Positions 8,854 through 16,642 of a stretch of DNA of 64,000 nt are shown here, piece by piece. The notes under the pieces are model-generated. The model worked only from the letters and a program-made list of their open reading frames with translations, ran no database searches and had not been told where the DNA came from. The position numbers and the translations under genes are program-made. Position 1 is the stretch's first letter, and the number at the start of each line of letters is the position of its first letter. The stretch covers positions 806,001 to 870,000 of the forward strand of contig NZ_CP109467.1 of the NCBI RefSeq assembly GCF_036227325.1, read 5' to 3'. The DNA comes from Streptomyces sp. NBC_01465 (GTDB taxonomy: Bacteria; Actinomycetota; Actinomycetes; Streptomycetales; Streptomycetaceae).

Positions 8854-8879
8854 GGAATCTTTGCCGCCGACCGGACGTT
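8854..8879 (+). promoter_or_regulatory. Sigma-R-type promoter of rbpA
   Basis: GGAAT (8854-8858) and GTT (8877-8879) are separated by exactly 18 bases, matching the Streptomyces sigma-R (thiol oxidative stress) consensus GGAAT-N18/19-GTT. It lies 67 bases before the rbpA ATG. Control of rbpA by sigma-R is established in S. coelicolor, which makes this assignment strong. Confidence 0.85.
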
Positions 8880-8946
8880 GACCGGATAACGACGACAGCG
8901 ACAGCGACACCTGTCCTGTGGGCGACAAGCCCGGGAGGCACGATTC

Positions 8947-9321
8947 ATGAGTGAGCGAGCTCTTCGCGGTACACGCCTCGTGGTGACCAGCTACGAGACC
9001 GACCGCGGCATCGATCTGGCCCCGCGCCAGGCGGTGGAGTACGCATGCGAGAACGGACATCGCTTTGAGATGCCGTTCTCTGTAGAGGCGGACATTCCGC
9101 CGGAGTGGGAGTGCAAGGCGTGCGGCGCCATGGCACTCCTGGTGGACGGGGACGGCCCTGAGGAGAAGAAGGGCAAGCCTGCGCGTACGCACTGGGACAT
9201 GCTCATGGAGCGGCGCACCCGCGAGGAGCTCGAGGAGGTGCTGGCCGAGAGGCTGGCCGTCCTTCGCTCCGGCGCCATGAACATCGCAGTGCACCCGCGG
9301 GACAGCCGCAAGTCCGCGTAA
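8947..9321 (+). CDS. rbpA: RNA polymerase-binding protein RbpA
   Basis: This encodes 124 residues and is a clear RbpA. The protein binds the principal sigma factor and the RNA polymerase beta subunit and stabilises the open promoter complex in actinobacteria. The zinc ligands known from S. coelicolor RbpA are present: Cys34, His38, Cys56 and Cys59. The C-terminal sigma-interacting domain contains THWDMLMERRTREELEEVL. The ATG has GGAGG about eight bases upstream. Expression should respond to disulfide stress through the upstream sigma-R promoter. It is monocistronic, followed by a strong hairpin. Confidence 0.98.
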   Translation: MSERALRGTRLVVTSYETDRGIDLAPRQAVEYACENGHRFEMPFSVEADIPPEWECKACGAMALLVDGDGPEEKKGKPARTHWDMLMERRTREELEEVLAERLAVLRSGAMNIAVHPRDSRKSA

Positions 9322-9355
9322 CGCCAAGGCGTTCGCGAACAACAGCACGCACAAG

Positions 9356-9401
9356 AGCCGCCGGCCGCCACACACTTCAGGGTGTGTGGCGGCCGGCGGC
9401 T
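9356..9401. terminator. Bidirectional terminator between rbpA and fxsA
   Basis: A perfect 20-base-pair inverted repeat (arms 9356-9375 and 9382-9401) with a six-base loop lies between the convergent rbpA and fxsA genes. It is followed by TCTT on the plus strand. The stem is long and G+C-rich and should terminate both transcripts. Confidence 0.85.
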
Positions 9402-9422
9402 TCTTGCTGCGCCGGGCCCGTG

Positions 9423-10001
9423 TCAGGGGGTGATCGGCGGGCGGGGGCCTTCGTCCTGGCGGGGGCCGGGGCGGTCCTCCCTGATGACCTCGCCCTGGAC
9501 GACCTTGCCGTCGGGGCGGTGCATGCGGGCCTGCTGGAAGGCGTCGCCGAGGGTGCCGGGCTGTGCGGCGTTCATCCGGCGCTGCAGGGACCGCTCGGTG
9601 GTGCGGCTGAGCAGGGACCGTACGGGCGGAAGCAGGAGCAGCAGACCTACCGCGTCGGAGACGAAGCCCGGGATCATCAGCAGCAGACCGGACAACATCA
9701 GAAAGCCGTTGCCGCCGCTCTCCGCGCCGCCCGCGCCCTCAGGGGCCGCGACCCCCGACTGCTGCTGCTGGAGCGTCCGGGTGAGGCTGCTGAAGGCCCT
9801 GCGGCCCGCCCGCTTGATCACGGCGGCACCGAGCACGAAGCCGCCCACCAGGAGCAGCAGCACGGTGAGACCGCTCGTGGCGCTCGCCACGACGGTCAGC
9901 AGCCAGATCTCCAGCACCAGCCAGACGGCGATGGCGAGGGGCACGATCGTGCGGGCGCGTGAGCGCTTGGGAACTGTCGGGGGCGGTGCGCCGGTCGTCA
10001 T
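9423..10001 (-). CDS. fxsA: FxsA-family membrane protein
   Basis: This encodes 192 residues with two or more transmembrane helices at the N-terminus (about 20-40 and 42-62) and a further hydrophobic segment around 100-125 (FLMLSGLLLMIPGFVSDAVG). The LMIPGFVSDAxGLLLLLPPVR stretch is the hallmark of FxsA proteins, named for suppression of F-plasmid exclusion of phage T7 in E. coli. The function in Streptomyces is unknown. The C-terminal 60 residues are hydrophilic. It lies 46 bases downstream of ppm1 in the same direction and probably shares its transcript. Confidence 0.9.
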   Translation of the reverse strand: MTTGAPPPTVPKRSRARTIVPLAIAVWLVLEIWLLTVVASATSGLTVLLLLVGGFVLGAAVIKRAGRRAFSSLTRTLQQQQSGVAAPEGAGGAESGGNGFLMLSGLLLMIPGFVSDAVGLLLLLPPVRSLLSRTTERSLQRRMNAAQPGTLGDAFQQARMHRPDGKVVQGEVIREDRPGPRQDEGPRPPITP

Positions 10002-10047
10002 GCTCCCAGTGTGCCTGGACGCGCGCCGCGACGGCGTAAGGGGGAGA

Positions 10048-10815
10048 TCAGGACGGCTTGCGGCCGAGCAGCTTGTTGGCGCGGGAGCCGACGCCCCACA
10101 CCGTGACCCGCCAGAGCGCCTCGACGACGATGTCCTTGCTCATCTTGGAGTCGCCGATCTCGCGCTCCACGAAGGTGATCGGGACCTCGACGACATGGAA
10201 ACCCGCCTCGACCGCGCGCCGGGCGAGGTCGACCTGGAAGCAGTACCCCTGCGAGGCGACCTCGTCCAGGCCGAGCCCTTCGAGGGTCTCCTTGCGGAAG
10301 GCGCGGAAGCCGCCGGTGACGTCGCGGATCGCGACACCGAGGAGCAGCCGGGAGTACGTGCTGCCGCCCCGGGAGATGAACTGCCGGTACTTGGGCCAGT
10401 TCACGGTCCGGCCGCCCGGCACCCAGCGCGAGCCGAGGACAAGGTCCGCGCCCTTCAGGGCGGTGAGCAGCCGGGGCAGTTCCTCGGGCTGGTGCGAGCC
10501 GTCGGCGTCCATTTCGACCAGGACGCCGAAGCCGTTGTCGATGCCCCACTGGAAGCCGGCGAGGTAGGCCGCGCCGAGGCCTTCCTTGCCCTTGCGGTGC
10601 AGTACGTGGACCTGCGGGTCGCCCGCGACGATCTCGTCCGCGATCTTGCCGGTCCCGTCGGGGCTGTTGTCGTCGGCGACCAGCACGTCCGCCTCCGGCA
10701 CCGCGGCACGGACCCGGGCAACGATCGGCTTGATGTTCTCGGCCTCGTTGTAGGTCGGAATGATGACCAAGGCCTTGCCGAGCGGGCCGTATCGCCGCTG
10801 ACCGCCGTCGTTCAC
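10048..10815 (-). CDS. ppm1: Polyprenol-phosphate mannose synthase (GT2)
   Basis: This 255-residue family-2 glycosyltransferase is the Ppm1/Dpm1 type. It transfers mannose from GDP-mannose to polyprenyl phosphate, feeding protein O-mannosylation by Pmt and lipoglycan synthesis. Motifs seen: nucleotide-binding IIPTYNEAENI (residues 18-28), ADDNSPDGTG (about 46-55), and the metal-binding MDADGSHQPEELP (around 100). The C-terminus has KMSKDIVVEALWRV but no fused membrane domain, so it is the single-domain catalytic form found in Streptomyces. It starts at GTG 10813-10815 with GGGG five bases upstream. A long leader may precede it. Confidence 0.95.
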   Translation of the reverse strand: MNDGGQRRYGPLGKALVIIPTYNEAENIKPIVARVRAAVPEADVLVADDNSPDGTGKIADEIVAGDPQVHVLHRKGKEGLGAAYLAGFQWGIDNGFGVLVEMDADGSHQPEELPRLLTALKGADLVLGSRWVPGGRTVNWPKYRQFISRGGSTYSRLLLGVAIRDVTGGFRAFRKETLEGLGLDEVASQGYCFQVDLARRAVEAGFHVVEVPITFVEREIGDSKMSKDIVVEALWRVTVWGVGSRANKLLGRKPS

Positions 10816-11201
10816 TGCTGCCCCTTACTGTCCATGCGCTGATGCACCACCATATCGAGCGCGCATGCGGAGGCCGCCGCCGACGCTCTCTTGCGTCGTA
10901 CGGAACTACGGATCGGGGCCCGGCATCCTTCGGGCCGACCTGGGACCCGCTGGCTGCGGATCGACCGAGAGCCGTTGTCTACTGAACCCCGGGCCCCACC
11001 CGGAGTCACACCTGCCGACCTGCCGAAACCTTCCCTCGCCCCCGAGGCGCGGGCGCTGAACCTGGCTCCCAGTGGTGGTGCGCCTGTCCGGCGCACCGCC
11101 CCATGACCCAGCGGCGTTCGACGACTGCGTGGAGGTTTGCCGGTCGGACGTCCTGTGGTGGACTCGGCCGAACCTACCCGCCGGTGACCGCTTTCTGTCA
11201 A
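10816..11201 (-). promoter_or_regulatory. Gene-free 10816-11310 stretch: candidate ppm1 promoter and long leader
   Basis: No convincing gene exists in the 495 bases between ppm1 and the amidohydrolase. On the minus strand a consensus -35 TTGACA (complement of 11196-11201) and a TAGGTT -10 (complement of 11171-11176) are 19 bases apart. They would start transcription near 11164, leaving a leader of about 350 nt before the ppm1 GTG. The leader includes a perfect 8-bp hairpin (11077-11084 with 11090-11097, five-base loop). That hairpin could also be a distant terminator for the amidohydrolase gene. I do not recognise a known riboswitch here. Confidence 0.45.
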
Positions 11202-11310
11202 CAGTTGCCCTACCTGCGGTGTTGGTCCAAATCACCAGGTCAGTACGGAAGATCCGCAGGTGACCGGAGAGCCCGCCGGAAGTCGATCGGCGGTACGAAA
11301 TGTCCCGATC

Positions 11311-12951
11311 TCACTCGTTCGGCCGCACGAAGACAGTTTGTCCGAACACCACGGTCCGCAGACAGACCGGGAGTTCGGCGCCCGGGGTGAGGTCGGGCAG
11401 GCCTGGCGTGCCGGAGCGCGGGTCGGTGGACCAGCGCGAGACCCGGTCGTCCGGGGCCTGGACGACGAGTTCGGAGGTGCGCCAGACCGCGTAGTCGGCG
11501 GGGGCGCCGGGGACGAGCACGCCCGCGTCGTCCCGGCCGATCGCCCGCCAGCCGCCGCGGGTGTGGGCGGTGAACGCGGCGCGCACCGAGACCCGGTGCT
11601 CGGGGGTGCGGTGGAAGGCGGCGGCGCGCACCGTGCCCCAGGGGTCGAGCGGGGTGACCGGGCTGTCGGAGCCGAAGGCCAGGGGGACTCCGGCGCGCAG
11701 GAGTGCGGCGTACGGATTGAGTGTTCGGGCGCGGTCCACTCCGAGGCGCTGGGCGTACATGCCGTCGTCGCCGCCCCAGAACGCGTCGAAAGCGGGCTGG
11801 ACCGAGGCGGTCAGGCCGAGTTCGGCGAAGGCGGCGACGGTCTCGGGGGTCAGCATCTCGGCGTGCTCGACGCGGTGGCGGGCGGCACGGACGCGGGCCA
11901 GGCCGACCTTCTCGGATGCGGCGCGTACGCCCTCGACGACGGCGGTGACCGCGGCGTCGCCGATGGCGTGGAAACCGGCCTGGAGCCCGGCCTCGGTGCA
12001 GGCGACGACGTGAGCGGCGACGGCGGCCGCGTCGAGGTGGGCCGTGCCCGTGTGCGGGGCGTCGGCGTACGGCTCGTGGAGGCAGGCGGTGTGCGAACCG
12101 AGGGAGCCGTCGGCGAAGAGGTCGCCCGCGGCGCCGATCGCGCCCAGTTCACGGATGCGGTCCGCGTCCTTGGCGTTCGCAATCTCCTCGGCCCAGTAGC
12201 CGAAGACCCGGGGCCCCGCCTCGTCGGCCGCGAGGGCGAGCAGTGACGTGAAGTCGTCCTCGTCGGAGATCTCGGGGCCGCCGCACTCGTGGAGCGTGCC
12301 GATACCGAGCGAGGCGGCGTGGCGGCGCGCCGCGCGCTGCGCCTCGGTGCGCTGCAGGGGGGTGACGGCCGCGTGCGCGGCGGCGCGCACCGCATGGTGG
12401 GCGGCGCCGGTCAGCGGGGCGTCCGGGTGGTATCCGGCGAGGTCAGTGACGCCGGGAACCAGGTCGAGGAGTGCGGTGGAGACGACGGCTGAGTGGACGT
12501 CGATCCGGGGGAGGTAGAGCGGGCGGCCGCCGGCTGCCTCGTCGAGCGATCGGCGCGACAGTGTCTGTTCGCCGGTCCAGCGGGCGGCGTCCCAGCCGTG
12601 GCCGAGCAGGACCTTGTCGCCGGGACGCGCCGCTGCATGGGTCCGTACGAGAGCGAGCGCCTCGGCCGCGGTGCGGGCCCCGGAGAGGTCGAGGCCGGTG
12701 AGGGCGAGACCGGTGGCGGTCGTGTGCACATGTGCGTCCGTGAACGCGGGGGTCACCAGGGCCCCTTCGAGGTCGACCGTCTCGTCGACGCCGCTCGCGA
12801 AGGCGTCCGCCGCCCCTTCGGAGCCGACCCAGGCGACATGTCCGCGTTCGACGACCATCGCGGTGGCGAAGGGGTCGGCGGGGCTGTGGATGTCTCCACC
12901 GCGCAGCAGCACGGTGCGGTGGTCGGCCTGGGAGGCGGTGCGCTCGGTCAT
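11311..12951 (-). CDS. Amidohydrolase family protein, YtcJ-like
   Basis: This 546-residue member of the amidohydrolase superfamily (amidohydrolase_3/YtcJ group) is probably a metal-dependent hydrolase of an amide or cyclic amide; the substrate is unknown. Metal ligands can be located: HxH in FTDAHVHTTATG (about residue 73), the histidine in FHAIGDAAV, the histidines in RHRVEHAEM, and the aspartate in FGSDSPVTPLDPW. It has no signal peptide. Its start lies about 45 bases from the stop of the co-oriented Lrp gene at 12996, so these genes may be cotranscribed. A gene-free stretch follows it. Confidence 0.88.
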   Translation of the reverse strand: MTERTASQADHRTVLLRGGDIHSPADPFATAMVVERGHVAWVGSEGAADAFASGVDETVDLEGALVTPAFTDAHVHTTATGLALTGLDLSGARTAAEALALVRTHAAARPGDKVLLGHGWDAARWTGEQTLSRRSLDEAAGGRPLYLPRIDVHSAVVSTALLDLVPGVTDLAGYHPDAPLTGAAHHAVRAAAHAAVTPLQRTEAQRAARRHAASLGIGTLHECGGPEISDEDDFTSLLALAADEAGPRVFGYWAEEIANAKDADRIRELGAIGAAGDLFADGSLGSHTACLHEPYADAPHTGTAHLDAAAVAAHVVACTEAGLQAGFHAIGDAAVTAVVEGVRAASEKVGLARVRAARHRVEHAEMLTPETVAAFAELGLTASVQPAFDAFWGGDDGMYAQRLGVDRARTLNPYAALLRAGVPLAFGSDSPVTPLDPWGTVRAAAFHRTPEHRVSVRAAFTAHTRGGWRAIGRDDAGVLVPGAPADYAVWRTSELVVQAPDDRVSRWSTDPRSGTPGLPDLTPGAELPVCLRTVVFGQTVFVRPNE

Positions 12952-12995
12952 GGGGTCCAGTCTCGCGCCTGCGGACCCATGGTCCTTACCGGGGG

Positions 12996-13436
12996 TCAGA
13001 TGTGCGGCGGGCGGGACTCGTACGGGGTGGAGAGGACGACCGTCGTACGGGTGGAGACGCCCGCCAGGGACCGGATCCGGGTGAGGAGGTGCTCCAGGGC
13101 GAGCGGGGTGGGGACGCGGACCTTGAGGATGTAGTTCTCGTCACCGGCCACGCTGTGGCACGCCTCGATCTCCGCGACTCCCGCGAGCCGTTCCGCGATG
13201 TCGTCCGGGGCACTGGGGTCGAAGGGCTTCGCGGAGATGAACGCGGTGAGCGGCAGGCCGACCGCCTCCGGGTCGACGACCGCGGCATAGCCGCGGATGA
13301 CTCCGCGCTGCTCCAGCCTGCGGACACGCTGATGCACCGCCGAGGTGGACAGGCCGGTGGCCTTGCCCAGGTCGGTGTAGCTCATCCGCCCGTCCTTGAC
13401 GAGCAGCTCCACAATCTGACGATCCAGCTCCTCCAT
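12996..13436 (-). CDS. Lrp/AsnC-family transcriptional regulator
   Basis: This 146-residue protein has an N-terminal winged HTH (MSYTDLGKATGLSTSAVHQRV) and a C-terminal RAM domain that binds amino acids and builds octamers. The start at ATG 13434-13436 gives the normal Lrp N-terminus MEELDRQIVELL; the longer in-frame extension lacks similarity to the family. It sits directly upstream of the amidohydrolase gene and may control it, and is divergent from the CxxC protein at 13640 across a 203-base spacer. The effector is unknown. Confidence 0.92.
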   Translation of the reverse strand: MEELDRQIVELLVKDGRMSYTDLGKATGLSTSAVHQRVRRLEQRGVIRGYAAVVDPEAVGLPLTAFISAKPFDPSAPDDIAERLAGVAEIEACHSVAGDENYILKVRVPTPLALEHLLTRIRSLAGVSTRTTVVLSTPYESRPPHI

Positions 13437-13639
13437 GCGGATCAACCTATGGCCCCGGGTCGCTTCCGGCACAGTCGGCGACAACCCGAAGGGGGCACCT
13501 GCGGCGGGCATGTGACGAACGCCACAGGTTTGTGGCCGTGTCCACGCGGGTGAAGCGGTTACCGCGCGAGCCGGACGGGAAGTGCTTGCTGTGGTCGAGG
13601 CCACTGCGCCTGGTCGGCCCACCCGAGGGGGAGAACTCC

Positions 13640-14041
13640 ATGCAGAACCATCTGAAGTCCGTTGATCCCGTCGCGTCCTTCGACTCCGTCGACGATGCGG
13701 ACGCCGAGCTGGACGCGTACGACACGTTCGAGATGTTCCGGGTGATCTGCCCGGACTGCGCGCAGCCGATCGCGCTCCTGGCGGACGAGGACGTCCTGCC
13801 CCAGCACGCGCTCTGCGCCAGCCCGTGGAACCCCTTCGGGCTCACGGCGTGCGCGGGAACCGGCCGTCCCGCGGCCGACGCCAAGCCCGCCGACGAGACC
13901 CTGGAGGTCCAGGAGCAGGACACCGCGCTGCTGTTGACGCTCCCTCAGGGGCTCGACTGGCGTACGCAGCCCTTCTCGCACGTGGGCGGTCCGGGCTCGC
14001 GTCCGCTCAGGGTTCCGCAGATGCGGCGCGAGGCCGCCTGA
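13640..14041 (+). CDS. Conserved small protein with a Cys-rich (zinc-ribbon-like) core
   Basis: This encodes 133 residues from ATG 13640, preceded by GGGGGAG seven bases upstream; the longer frame to 13532 has no conserved character. The acidic N-terminus (DSVDDADAELDAYDTFEM) leads to FRVICPDCAQPIALLADE, then HALCASPWNPFGLTACAGTG. The CPDC pair with two or three later Cys/His suggests a zinc ribbon. The C-terminus is unremarkable. I do not know its function; similar proteins are widespread in Streptomyces. Its stop (14039-14041) abuts the stop of the convergent kinase gene with no base between. Confidence 0.8.
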   Translation: MQNHLKSVDPVASFDSVDDADAELDAYDTFEMFRVICPDCAQPIALLADEDVLPQHALCASPWNPFGLTACAGTGRPAADAKPADETLEVQEQDTALLLTLPQGLDWRTQPFSHVGGPGSRPLRVPQMRREAA

Positions 14042-15133
14042 TCACCAGTACGTTCCCTGCACCATGGCCTCGAGACTGGCCGCGTGCAGGATCATCCGGT
14101 CCGGGTTCTCCGGGACCTGGACCTCACCGAAGTGGACCTGGCGGTAGGCGATTCTGAGCATCACGATCGCGTGCCGCAGGGCCGCGTAGAGCGTGTGGAA
14201 CTCCATGTCGCGCGGCGTGTGGCCGGTGAGCGCGGCGTACTCGCGCTCGATGTTCTCGCGGCGCAGGAAGTCCGGCAGTCCGCTCTGGCCGAAGGACACG
14301 GTGAGGTCCTGGAAGAAGCGGTGCAGATAGACGGACCAGCCGAGGTCGAGTTCACGCGGGCCGTAGGCAGCCATCTCCCAGTCGAGCACGGCGGCCGGGT
14401 CGAAGCCGTCGTAGATGATGTTGCCGATCCGGGCGTCGCCCCAGCTGAGTACGGAGGGCCCTTCGTCGCCGGGCCAGTGTGCGTCGAGCCAGTCGAAGGC
14501 GGACTCGATGAGCGGTGAGGGGGCCACACCCTTCACCACCCAGGCGTAGTAGGCCCGTTGGGCGGCCACATGGCGTCGCAGCGGGGTCCCCGAGCCATCG
14601 GGGAGGAGGAACTCCGCCTCCTTCGCAGGGAATTGGGTGTGGAGGCGGGCGAGGACCGATATCGACTCCCGCTCCAGGTGGGCGCGTTCGGTGTCCGTAG
14701 CGCCGTGCAGCCAGTTCCCTTCGTACGTGTACGGCATGACGTCCGGCGGCACCCGCCCCTCGGCGCGGTCCATCACGAAGAAGGGCGCGCCGAGCGGGGC
14801 CGGGTCCGTCTCCAGCCAGCGGACGCGCGGCACCGGGACGTCGGTGTGCTCGGCGACGAGGCGCATGACGCGGTGCTGGCGCTCCATGTCGTACGACGGG
14901 AAGACGGTGTACGCGGCCGGGTCGGCGGCCAGGCGCAGCGCGCAGGCCCGTACCGGCGCATCGTCGTGCACGAGGTCGAACAGCAGCGTCTCGCTGGACA
15001 TGCCGTTGGAGTCGGGGACCCTGATGTCCTCGACGCGGGCGCCCGGCAGCGGTCCCGAGAACCAGGCGGTCAGCCGGCGGCCGAGCTCCTGCGGGTCGCG
15101 GGTGGTGGTGCGGGGGCGGGGTGCGGTGGTCAT
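14042..15133 (-). CDS. APH-family phosphotransferase, ACAD10/11-N-like
   Basis: This 363-residue protein has the aminoglycoside-phosphotransferase/choline-kinase fold. The catalytic loop is SWGDARIGNIIYD (HGDxxxxN in most relatives; here the His is Trp) and the metal-binding LDWEMA follows about 20 residues later, both around residues 245-275. The N-terminal SNGMSSETLLFDL and the later CALRLAAD resemble the kinase domain found fused to acyl-CoA dehydrogenase in ACAD10/ACAD11 rather than antibiotic kinases. An acyl-CoA dehydrogenase gene lies two genes upstream on the same strand, with only one gene of unknown function between. The start at ATG 15131-15133 gives MTTAPRPR. An antibiotic-resistance role is unlikely. 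Confidence 0.87.
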   Translation of the reverse strand: MTTAPRPRTTTRDPQELGRRLTAWFSGPLPGARVEDIRVPDSNGMSSETLLFDLVHDDAPVRACALRLAADPAAYTVFPSYDMERQHRVMRLVAEHTDVPVPRVRWLETDPAPLGAPFFVMDRAEGRVPPDVMPYTYEGNWLHGATDTERAHLERESISVLARLHTQFPAKEAEFLLPDGSGTPLRRHVAAQRAYYAWVVKGVAPSPLIESAFDWLDAHWPGDEGPSVLSWGDARIGNIIYDGFDPAAVLDWEMAAYGPRELDLGWSVYLHRFFQDLTVSFGQSGLPDFLRRENIEREYAALTGHTPRDMEFHTLYAALRHAIVMLRIAYRQVHFGEVQVPENPDRMILHAASLEAMVQGTYW

Positions 15134-15168
15134 GGCGGTGCTCCTCGCTCGCGGGGCTTCGGGGGTGG

Positions 15169-16293
15169 TTACGGGGCGACCGAGTCGTAGCCGGTGAAGC
15201 CGCTCGGGTCGTGGCGGCCGAAGGTGCCGTGCTCGAAGATGCCGTGGCCGGTCTGCCCGTCGAGGGTGAAGCGGGCGGCGTGGTCCGTGACGCCGAAGGC
15301 CGCCATGGGGTGGGCCGACGGGTCGGAGAGGTCGTAGGTACGGCGGTCCGTCCAGCCGCGGCCCTGCCAGGTGCCGTGCTGCCAGTCGGCGGCGGGCGGA
15401 TAGCCGGCGCCGACGGCCAGGGGCGAGGAGCAGAGGATCTCGACGCCGAGCTCCATGGGTTTGCCCGCGGGGTCCGTGAGGTGAACGACGGCGCGTTCGG
15501 GGTGGCGGGTGCCGGGGCGGTAGGCGATGTCGGTACGGGGCCAGCCGAGTTGGGCGTCGGGGGCTCCGTCGCGCACGAGGACGGCCTCGTTCAGGCTGCG
15601 GTAGCCGTCGGCGTCCTCCTGCGCGATGACCATCAGGAACCGGTCCTCGAAGCGCACCGGGATCCATAGCCAGTGGAACCCCTCGGGGCGGTGCTCCTCG
15701 GCCGCGCGGCCGCCCTCCTCGCCGGGGATGGGCCGCACACCCCAACTGCGGTCCCTGGTGCCGGTCCACTCCCCCGCGGCGAGACGGATCTCCTCGCCGT
15801 CCGCGCGGATGGTCCCGGTGCAGTTGCCCGCCTGGACGTAGCGGCGGCCCTCCAGCATCAGCCGGTCGCCGCGGCGCTGGAGGTGGTGGGGTTCCCAGAC
15901 GGCGGGGAAGTCCGCGTTCCACTCGATGTCGAACGCGAGGGAGGCCGGGTCGTCGGGGTCCGGTTCGCAGTGCAGGGTCAGCCGGCGCAGCGGCTCGTCG
16001 ACGGTGATCCGCAGCGGGCCGACGGAGAGGTTCATCCGGTCGTCGGTAAGGGCGTCCGAGGCCCGTACGGCGAGGAGTTGGTCCCCGCGCCGCAGCGTCG
16101 CATAGGCGTCGATCACACCGGTGTTCGGGTAGACACCCAGTCCGACGATGAGCAGAGCTCGGCCTTCGTGGTCGAAGACATGGAATATGCAGCGGTCGTA
16201 GGCGTTCCGGTCACCGGTGGCGACGTGCTTCATCGACAACGGTGCCTGGTGGATGGGGTATTCGTCGAGCGCAACGGGGCGGTCAACGGCCAC
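15169..16293 (-). CDS. Conserved protein of unknown function, beta-rich, in an acyl-CoA/kinase gene group
   Basis: This encodes 374 residues, starting at GTG 16291-16293 with AGGAGG seven bases upstream; that start removes a 48-residue non-conserved extension. It has a beta-rich composition with repeated hydrophobic/charged alternation, tryptophans (WLWIPVRFEDRFLM, WTGTRDRSWGVRPI) and no membrane segment. The pattern recalls the lipocalin-like CrtC/AttH fold used for lipophilic ligands, but that is an impression, not a match. It lies between the APH kinase and the acyl-CoA dehydrogenase, 35 bases before the kinase start, so a role with the same lipid or CoA substrate is likely. Confidence 0.75.
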   Translation of the reverse strand: MAVDRPVALDEYPIHQAPLSMKHVATGDRNAYDRCIFHVFDHEGRALLIVGLGVYPNTGVIDAYATLRRGDQLLAVRASDALTDDRMNLSVGPLRITVDEPLRRLTLHCEPDPDDPASLAFDIEWNADFPAVWEPHHLQRRGDRLMLEGRRYVQAGNCTGTIRADGEEIRLAAGEWTGTRDRSWGVRPIPGEEGGRAAEEHRPEGFHWLWIPVRFEDRFLMVIAQEDADGYRSLNEAVLVRDGAPDAQLGWPRTDIAYRPGTRHPERAVVHLTDPAGKPMELGVEILCSSPLAVGAGYPPAADWQHGTWQGRGWTDRRTYDLSDPSAHPMAAFGVTDHAARFTLDGQTGHGIFEHGTFGRHDPSGFTGYDSVAP

Positions 16294-16408
16294 GGTGTAC
16301 CTCCTGGGCGACAAGGAATTTGACGGTACGTCAGAAACCTGGCCGGGAGCCAGAGCCGTGAAGCCGTGGAAGCCGTGACCTGGAAGCGGCGTCGAGCGTT
16401 TGCCCGGT

Positions 16409-16642
16409 ATGACCCCTGTGCACTTCACGGCCGGCACCGGGCGGCGCCGACTCGCCGCCCCCGTAACGGAAGAATCGGTTCCGCATTCCGCCGGGACGCC
16501 GATCTATCAGAGCATCGTCCACCGCTGGGAGAGCGACGGCCGCACCCTGCCGGGACGCCGCGACCAGGAGTGGTCGCGGCTCACGGCGTTCCCCGCGTGG
16601 CAGCTCAGTGGGTCTCGGGACCAGCCAGGTGGCGGGCGATGA
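16409..16642 (+). CDS. Small hypothetical protein, possibly conserved
   Basis: This encodes 77 residues from ATG 16409 (MTPVHFTAGTGRRRLA). The stretch TPIYQSIVHRWESDGRTLPG followed by RRDQEW looks protein-like and resembles small Streptomyces proteins I have seen, but no domain can be named. The last 38 bases overlap the 3' end of the convergent acyl-CoA dehydrogenase gene. The ribosome site is weak. It could be a chance frame in G+C-rich DNA, so confidence is moderate. Confidence 0.45.
   Translation: MTPVHFTAGTGRRRLAAPVTEESVPHSAGTPIYQSIVHRWESDGRTLPGRRDQEWSRLTAFPAWQLSGSRDQPGGGR

Noticed and set aside
10900..11110. Cobalamin riboswitch in the ppm1 leader
   Set aside because: A few words such as CCACTGGGAGCCAGG recall parts of B12 elements, but the ordered blocks and the full B12 box are missing.
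10812..11201. 129-residue minus-strand frame in the ppm1 upstream gap
   Set aside because: It is Arg/Ser/Gly-rich, has no hydrophobic core pattern, no ribosome site and overlaps the ppm1 start in another frame.
14042..15133. Antibiotic resistance gene (aminoglycoside phosphotransferase)
   Set aside because: The N-terminal sequence and neighbour genes fit the ACAD10/11-type kinase group better, and the HGD motif is altered to WGD.
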